Shown here one piece after another: positions 11,344-15,751 of a stretch of DNA of 15,751 nucleotides. The stretch lies in the NCBI GenBank assembly GCA_900543625.1, contig UQSF01000029.1, positions 1 through 15,751 of the forward strand. The letters run 5' to 3'. This stretch comes from an uncultured Eubacteriales bacterium. GTDB lineage: Bacteria; Bacillota; Clostridia; Oscillospirales; Oscillospiraceae. The notes under the pieces are model-generated. The model saw only the letters and a program-made list of their open reading frames with translations, was not told where the DNA came from and searched no databases. Each line of letters begins with the position of its first letter. Positions within the stretch are counted from its first letter, which is position 1. The translations under genes were made by a program, and so were the position numbers.

Positions 11344-13323
11344 ATGGATGTACATGAAGAAATTCTGGCGCTGCGCCGCCGGCTGGAGCGCGCAAACTTT
11401 CTCTACTATGTGAAGGACGCGCCCGAGATCAGCGACTTTGAATATGACGCGCTCCTGCGCAGACTGGAGGAGCTTGAGGCGGCGCACCCGGAATATGCCT
11501 CGCCCGATTCGCCGACGCAGCACGTCGGCGGCTACGCGCTCAACACCTTCGCGCAGGTACACCATCAGGTGCCGCTCGAGAGCCTGCAGGATGTGTTCTC
11601 GTTTGACGAGCTGCGCGCGTTCGGCGCGCGCATGGACACCGCGCTCACGCAGGCGCATGATTACTCTGTCGAGCCGAAGATCGACGGTCTGTCCATGTCG
11701 CTCGAGTATGAAAACGGTGTGTTCGTGCGCGGCGCGACGCGCGGCGACGGTGTCACCGGCGAGGACGTGACGGAAAATCTGCGCACGCTGCGAAACCTGC
11801 CGCTGACGCTTGAAAATGCGCCTGCAAGGCTCATCGTGCGCGGCGAGGTCTATATGTCGCACGCCGTGTTTGCGCAGCTCAACGCCGAGCGCGAGCTGCT
11901 TGAGCAGCCGCTGCTGGCAAACCCGCGCAACGCGGCAGCGGGCTCCGTGCGCCAGCAGGACCCGAAGGTCGCGGCGGCGCGCAAGCTGGATATTATCATC
12001 TTCAACCTCCAGTTTGACAGTGACCGCACGTTTGCCACCCATACGCAGACGCTCGACTATCTGGCGTCTCTGGGTTTCCCGGTCGTGCCGTACCGGCGCT
12101 GCGAGACACTCGATGCCTGCTGCGCGCGCATCGACTGGATCGGTGACAACCGCGAGACGTTCCCGTTTGACATCGACGGTGCGGTCATCAAGATCAACGA
12201 CCTTGCACAGCGGCGGTATCTCGGCAGCACGGCGAAATTCCCGCGCTGGGCGGTGGCGTATAAGTATCCGCCGGAAAAAAAGGAGAGCCGTGTGCGCGAC
12301 ATCGTCGTGCAGGTCGGGCGCACGGGCGTGCTCACACCGAAGGCGGTCATCGACCCGGTGCGTCTGGCGGGGACGACCGTTACGAATGCCACGCTGCACA
12401 ATCAGGATTTCATCGACAATCTTGACCTGCGCATCGGCGACACGGTGCTCGTGCAGAAGGCGGGGGAGATCATCCCTGAGATCCTCTCCGTCGTGCGTGA
12501 CAAGCGGCCGGAGGGTACGGTGCCGTTTCATATGCCGGATACCTGCCCGGAGTGCGGCGCGCCCGTTGTGCGCGACCCGGACGGGGCCGCCCTGCGCTGC
12601 ACGGGCGCGGAGTGCCCGGCGCAGCGGCTGCGCAACATTGCGCACTTTGCCTCGCGCGAGGCGATGGATATCGACGGGCTCGGCATCTCGCTGTGCCAGT
12701 CGCTGATCGACTCGGGGCTCGTGCGCTCGCCGGCGGAGCTGTATTCCCTCGAGCCGCAGGCGGTCGCAGCGCTGGATCATATGGGCAAAAAATCGGCCGA
12801 AAACCTCATCACAGCCATTGAAAAGAGCAAGGATGCGGGCATGGCGCGTCTGCTGTGTGCGTTCGGCATCCGGCAGGTTGGGCAGAAGGCGGCCAAGGTG
12901 CTGGCGATGCACTTCGGCACGCTCGACAAGCTCATGGCGGCGACGGAGGACGACCTCATGGCCATTCCCGACGTCGGACCGACGACGGCGGCGTACCTGC
13001 GCGCGTGGTTTGAAAATCCCCAGTCGCAGCACCAGATCCGTCTGCTGCGCGCGGCCGGTGTCAGCTTCGAGTCCAGGGAGCAGATCGTCGACCACCGCTT
13101 TGCGGGCAAGACGTTCGTGCTCACCGGCGCGCTCGAGCACTTCAGCCGCGATGAGGCCGGCGCCATCATCGAACGCTTCGGCGGCAAAACCAGCTCATCC
13201 GTGTCGAAAAAGACGTCCTATCTACTGGCCGGGGAGAACACCGGTTCCAAGTACCAGAAGGCGCTCACGCTCGGCACGCCAATCATTACGGAAGCAGAAT
13301 TTCTGGACATGATCCGGGAATAA
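11344..13323 (+). CDS. ligA: NAD+-dependent DNA ligase LigA
   Basis: LigA seals DNA nicks with NAD+ as adenylate donor. The 659 residues are full length: domain Ia with tyrosines for NMN binding (about 1-65, YY and DFEYDALLR), adenylation domain with KIDG at 112-115 (Lys112 takes the AMP) and TRGDGVTGEDVTEN, OB-fold with GDTVLVQKAGEIIPEI, a zinc finger with Cys401, Cys404, Cys419 and Cys424, helix-hairpin-helix repeats, and a C-terminal BRCT domain from about residue 585 (GKTFVLTGALEHFSRDEA). An open frame continues 34 codons upstream inside yunB; I chose the ATG at 11344, where GGAG at the end of yunB is 8 bases away. nadE, which makes the cofactor, follows 21 bases after. Confidence 0.98.
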   Translation: MDVHEEILALRRRLERANFLYYVKDAPEISDFEYDALLRRLEELEAAHPEYASPDSPTQHVGGYALNTFAQVHHQVPLESLQDVFSFDELRAFGARMDTALTQAHDYSVEPKIDGLSMSLEYENGVFVRGATRGDGVTGEDVTENLRTLRNLPLTLENAPARLIVRGEVYMSHAVFAQLNAERELLEQPLLANPRNAAAGSVRQQDPKVAAARKLDIIIFNLQFDSDRTFATHTQTLDYLASLGFPVVPYRRCETLDACCARIDWIGDNRETFPFDIDGAVIKINDLAQRRYLGSTAKFPRWAVAYKYPPEKKESRVRDIVVQVGRTGVLTPKAVIDPVRLAGTTVTNATLHNQDFIDNLDLRIGDTVLVQKAGEIIPEILSVVRDKRPEGTVPFHMPDTCPECGAPVVRDPDGAALRCTGAECPAQRLRNIAHFASREAMDIDGLGISLCQSLIDSGLVRSPAELYSLEPQAVAALDHMGKKSAENLITAIEKSKDAGMARLLCAFGIRQVGQKAAKVLAMHFGTLDKLMAATEDDLMAIPDVGPTTAAYLRAWFENPQSQHQIRLLRAAGVSFESREQIVDHRFAGKTFVLTGALEHFSRDEAGAIIERFGGKTSSSVSKKTSYLLAGENTGSKYQKALTLGTPIITEAEFLDMIRE

Positions 13324-13344
13324 CGACGAAACGGAGGAATCATC

Positions 13345-14076
13345 ATGCGAGATTACGCAAAGGAGTTTGAAAACCGCGTCGCCTTTATCCGCGACCTGCT
13401 CAAAAGCAGCGGCGCGCAGGGCATCATCTTCGGCAACAGCGGCGGCAAGGACAGTGCGCTCGTTGGCATCCTCTGCAAGGCCGCGTGCGACAACACAGTC
13501 GGCATCATGATGCCGTGCGCGTCCAAGCGCAACTTCGGCGAGGATATGAGCGACGGCCTGGCTGTGGCCGAGCAGTTCAACATCGAGACGCGCACAGTTG
13601 ACCTCACGGCGGAAAAGGAGCTCGTCATGCAGACGCTCTCCGCCGTCACGACGCTCAACCAGATGGCAACGTCCAATATTGCCCCGCGCCTGCGCATGCT
13701 CACGCTCTACACAATCGGCGCGGCGGAGGGACGCCTCGTCGCCGGGACGGGTAACCGCAGCGAGGCGTACATGGGCTACTTCACGAAGTGGGGCGACGGT
13801 GCGTATGACTTTAACCCCATTGCTGACCTGACCGTGACGGAGGTCTATGCGTTCCTGTCGTGGCTGCACGCGCCGGAGAATATCATCCGCAAGGCGCCGT
13901 CAGCCGGGCTTTTCGAGGGGCAGACGGACGAGCAGGAGATGGGCGTGACCTATGCCGCCATCGATCGATACATCCTTACCGGCGAGGCCAACGAGCACGA
14001 CAAGGCCATCATCGACCGCTATCATAGCCGCAGCGAGCACAAGCGCCGCCCGGCCGCGACCTACCACGCCGAATGA
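13345..14076 (+). CDS. nadE: NH3-dependent NAD+ synthetase
   Basis: NadE converts deamido-NAD+ to NAD+ with ATP and ammonia, the last step of NAD+ synthesis in the cytoplasm. The 243-residue protein has the PP-loop SGGKDS at residues 32-37, GTGNRSE at 134-140 and KWGDGAYDFNPIADLT, then the C-terminal APSAGLFEGQTDEQEMG segment that binds deamido-NAD. No glutaminase domain is present, so it depends on free ammonia. AGGAG precedes the ATG by about 8 bases. It overlaps the TatD gene by 4 bases (ATGA), a coupling signal, and directly follows ligA, whose reaction consumes NAD+. Confidence 0.96.
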   Translation: MRDYAKEFENRVAFIRDLLKSSGAQGIIFGNSGGKDSALVGILCKAACDNTVGIMMPCASKRNFGEDMSDGLAVAEQFNIETRTVDLTAEKELVMQTLSAVTTLNQMATSNIAPRLRMLTLYTIGAAEGRLVAGTGNRSEAYMGYFTKWGDGAYDFNPIADLTVTEVYAFLSWLHAPENIIRKAPSAGLFEGQTDEQEMGVTYAAIDRYILTGEANEHDKAIIDRYHSRSEHKRRPAATYHAE

Positions 14077-14837
14077 TACAGTATTTTGACACCCACGCGC
14101 ATTACGACAGCGGAAAGTTCAACGCCGACCGTGACGAGGTGCTGTGCGCCGTGCATGACAGCGGTGTCGCGCTCGTGGTCGACCCCGGCGACAGCGGCGT
14201 CACGTCGGAGCGCGCCGTTGCGCTGGCACAGGCGCACGATTTCGTCTATGCCGCCGTCGGCTGGCATCCGGAGGAGGCCGACAGCTGGACGGACGGCAGC
14301 CTCGCACATATTCGCGCGCTGGCAGCGCAGCCGAAGGTCTGCGCCATCGGCGAGATCGGGCTGGATTATTACTGGGACGCATCCACAAAGGTAAAGCAGG
14401 AACGGATGTTCCGCGCGCAGCTGGAGCTTGCGCTCGAGCTGGATCTGCCGGTCATCGTGCATGACCGCGAGGCGCACGGTGACAGCCTGCGCATCGTGTG
14501 CGACTATCCGCAGCTGCGCGGTGTGTTCCACTGCTATTCCGGCAGCGTGGAGATGGCGCATGAGCTGCTGCGCCGCGGCTGGTATCTCGGCTTTGACGGG
14601 CCGATCACGTACAAAAACGCCGCCAAAGCGCCCGAGGTGATCGCCGCCTGCCCGGTGGAGCGCATCCTGCTGGAAACGGATTCCCCCTATCTCGCGCCCG
14701 TGCCGAATCGCGGCAAGCGCAATGATTCACGCAACCTGCCGTTCATCGCCGCGCGTGTCGCGCAGATCAAGGGCATGACCACAGACCAAGTCGCGGAGGT
14801 AACACTGCAAAATGGAAAGAAACTCTTTGATCTCTGA
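14073..14837 (+). CDS. tatD: TatD-family metal-dependent DNase
   Basis: This 254-residue TIM-barrel metallohydrolase of the TatD/YcfH/YabD group is known as a 3'-5' DNase or RNA-processing nuclease. The metal ligands are visible: His8 and His10 in FDTHAH, Glu94 in IGEIGLDYYW, His130 in VIVHDR, His153 in FHCYSG and Asp203 in LETDSPYLAPVP. Length and motif order are typical. It starts inside the nadE stop (ATGA overlap), and its last 26 bases overlap the phosphatase gene. Family members differ in assigned role (apoptosis-like DNase, oxidative DNA repair, rRNA-operon neighbour), so the cellular substrate here is open. The symbol is for the family; yabD or ycfH type is equally apt. Confidence 0.92.
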   Translation: MIQYFDTHAHYDSGKFNADRDEVLCAVHDSGVALVVDPGDSGVTSERAVALAQAHDFVYAAVGWHPEEADSWTDGSLAHIRALAAQPKVCAIGEIGLDYYWDASTKVKQERMFRAQLELALELDLPVIVHDREAHGDSLRIVCDYPQLRGVFHCYSGSVEMAHELLRRGWYLGFDGPITYKNAAKAPEVIAACPVERILLETDSPYLAPVPNRGKRNDSRNLPFIAARVAQIKGMTTDQVAEVTLQNGKKLFDL

Positions 14838-15627
14838 GCGCTATCTGCTGCGCGGCGCGCCGAACGCGCGCGACCTCGGCGGCCTGCCGACGATGGACGG
14901 GCGCAAGGTGCGCACAGGGCTGCTGCTGCGCAGCGGTGAGCTTGCGGGCATTACGGACGCCGATGCGCACACGCTCAGCCAATACCCGCTGCGTACGGTC
15001 ATCGACTTTCGCACCGATCTGGAGCGGGAGCAGAAGCCGGACCGCGTCCTCGCGGGCGTGCGCTATATCCACTGTCCGATCGTGCAGCAGGCGGCGGCCG
15101 GCCTGACGCGTGAGGAGCAGGCAGATCCCTATGGCGCCGTCGTTGCGCATGCAAAAACGATGGCGGGCAAGGAGCGCGCGTTCATGTGCGAGCTGTACCG
15201 CGGCCTTGTCACGCACGACTACTCGATCGCGCACTACCGGCAGTTTTTTGCGCTCCTGCTTGCGCAGACGGACGGCGCGCTGCTCTATCACTGTACGGCC
15301 GGAAAGGATCGCGTCGGTGTCGGCACGATGCTGCTGCTGACGGCGCTGGGCGTGGACTGGCCGGTCATCGTGGAAAACTATCTGATCACGAATGAGCGTA
15401 TGGCTGCCTCGACCGACTGTCTGCTGACGGCGGTCAAGGACTATGACCTCACGGAGGCAGAGCGGGATGTCATCCGCACATTCGACTGCGCGGACGCGGA
15501 GTTTCTGACAGCCGCGCGCGACGCGGCCGAAGCGCGTTATGGCAGCGTGGACGCCTTCCTGTCGCAGGCGCTCGGCGTCGGTGAGGCTGAGCGGGAGATA
15601 CTGCGCGCACGCTGGCTGACCGAGTGA
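14812..15627 (+). CDS. CX5R tyrosine phosphatase (Y_phosphatase3 type)
   Basis: This 271-residue protein has the signature HCTAGKDRVG (catalytic Cys161, Arg167) of the dual-specific or tyrosine/lipid phosphatase family that includes Mycobacterium PtpB and Listeria LipA. The N-terminal NARDLGGLPTMDGRKVRTGL segment and IDFRTDLEREQKPD are typical of this family, with the general acid region further on. No signal peptide is seen, so it acts in the cytoplasm or leaves by an unusual route. The ATG at 14812 is inside tatD, with GGAGG 11 bases upstream. It ends the run, 20 bases before a strong hairpin. The substrate may be a phosphotyrosine protein or a phosphoinositide-like lipid and is not shown by the sequence. 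Confidence 0.9.
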   Translation: MERNSLISERYLLRGAPNARDLGGLPTMDGRKVRTGLLLRSGELAGITDADAHTLSQYPLRTVIDFRTDLEREQKPDRVLAGVRYIHCPIVQQAAAGLTREEQADPYGAVVAHAKTMAGKERAFMCELYRGLVTHDYSIAHYRQFFALLLAQTDGALLYHCTAGKDRVGVGTMLLLTALGVDWPVIVENYLITNERMAASTDCLLTAVKDYDLTEAERDVIRTFDCADAEFLTAARDAAEARYGSVDAFLSQALGVGEAEREILRARWLTE

Positions 15628-15646
15628 TAAAAGTAATCACAGAAAA

Positions 15647-15681
15647 AGCGGCGTGCCGCCCACATCGGGCGGCACGCCGCT
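15647..15681. terminator. Strong hairpin at the end of the murD-phosphatase run
   Basis: AGCGGCGTGCCGCCC (15647-15661) pairs perfectly with GGGCGGCACGCCGCT (15667-15681) around ACATC, a 15-bp stem. On the minus strand it is followed by TTTTCTG, and on the plus strand by CAGCTTGTC. It is therefore a better terminator for leftward RNA entering from beyond the window, and probably bidirectional. Confidence 0.75.
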
Positions 15682-15751
15682 CAGCTTGTCAAAAAGCCTC
15701 GTAGAGTTTCGCCGCCGGAGCGGCGAAAGAAAGTCTAATCATTTTCTTCGG
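15679..15751 (-). repeat. 73-bp dispersed intergenic repeat, copy 2
   Basis: The reverse complement matches 8696-8768 at 69 of 73 positions, with differences at four single bases and no gaps. The internal TTTCGCCGC/GCGGCGAAA hairpin is kept, and the differences include one loop base. It touches the hairpin at 15647-15681. The match runs to the last base of the window, so the copy may be longer. Confidence 0.8.

Noticed and set aside
11197..13140. Long minus-strand open frame of 647 codons opposite ligA
   Set aside because: It is a shadow of ligA caused by GC-rich third positions; composition is dominated by Arg, His and Val and no motif is seen.

Overview
The window looks like chromosomal DNA of a GC-rich, spore-forming member of the Clostridia, probably of the Oscillospiraceae type. 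The support is a YunB-like sporulation protein, a class A RNase P RNA, Firmicutes-style AGGAGG ribosome binding sites and gut-Clostridia-type phage genes. The genus cannot be fixed from this sequence alone.

Layout. (1) Bases 2-1906 are the 3' part of a large extracellular protein with at least three tandem Ig/MBG-like beta domains, followed by a terminator. (2) Bases 2017-2251 hold a consensus promoter and a tRNA-Asp(GTC)-tRNA-Thr(GGT) transcription unit. (3) Bases 2207-7890 are a compact 5.64 kb integrative element inserted in the tRNA-Thr gene and bounded by a perfect 45-bp direct repeat (attL/attR). It encodes a tyrosine integrase, an XRE repressor, a divergent early rightward set (Xis-like protein, winged-helix protein, short replisome-organiser-like protein, unknown 251-aa protein, KGG-type small-terminase-like protein) and a leftward pair (an ArpU/DUF1492-like sigma-type regulator and a 55-aa protein). 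I see no portal, capsid, tail, large terminase, relaxase or conjugation gene, so it resembles a phage-satellite-like island or a heavily reduced prophage. Repeated TTAGCTAC-type motifs at an 11-bp period near both ends look like integrase arm sites. (4) Bases 7891-9180 hold the displaced original tRNA terminator, a (p)ppGpp-hydrolase-like HD protein, a region of short repeats and hairpins, and RNase P RNA on the minus strand. (5) Bases 9199-15627 form a tightly packed plus-strand run: murD, yunB, ligA, nadE, a TatD-family nuclease and a CX5R tyrosine phosphatase, ending in a hairpin and a 73-bp dispersed repeat that also occurs next to rnpB.

How the parts work together. The housekeeping run joins peptidoglycan precursor synthesis, sporulation, DNA ligation with NAD+ as cofactor, NAD+ synthesis and nucleic-acid processing. 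Its last four genes are nearly or actually overlapping. The element is the most unusual part: it rebuilds the tRNA-Thr 3' half, brings a new bidirectional terminator to the tRNA operon, and pushes the original terminator 5.6 kb away.
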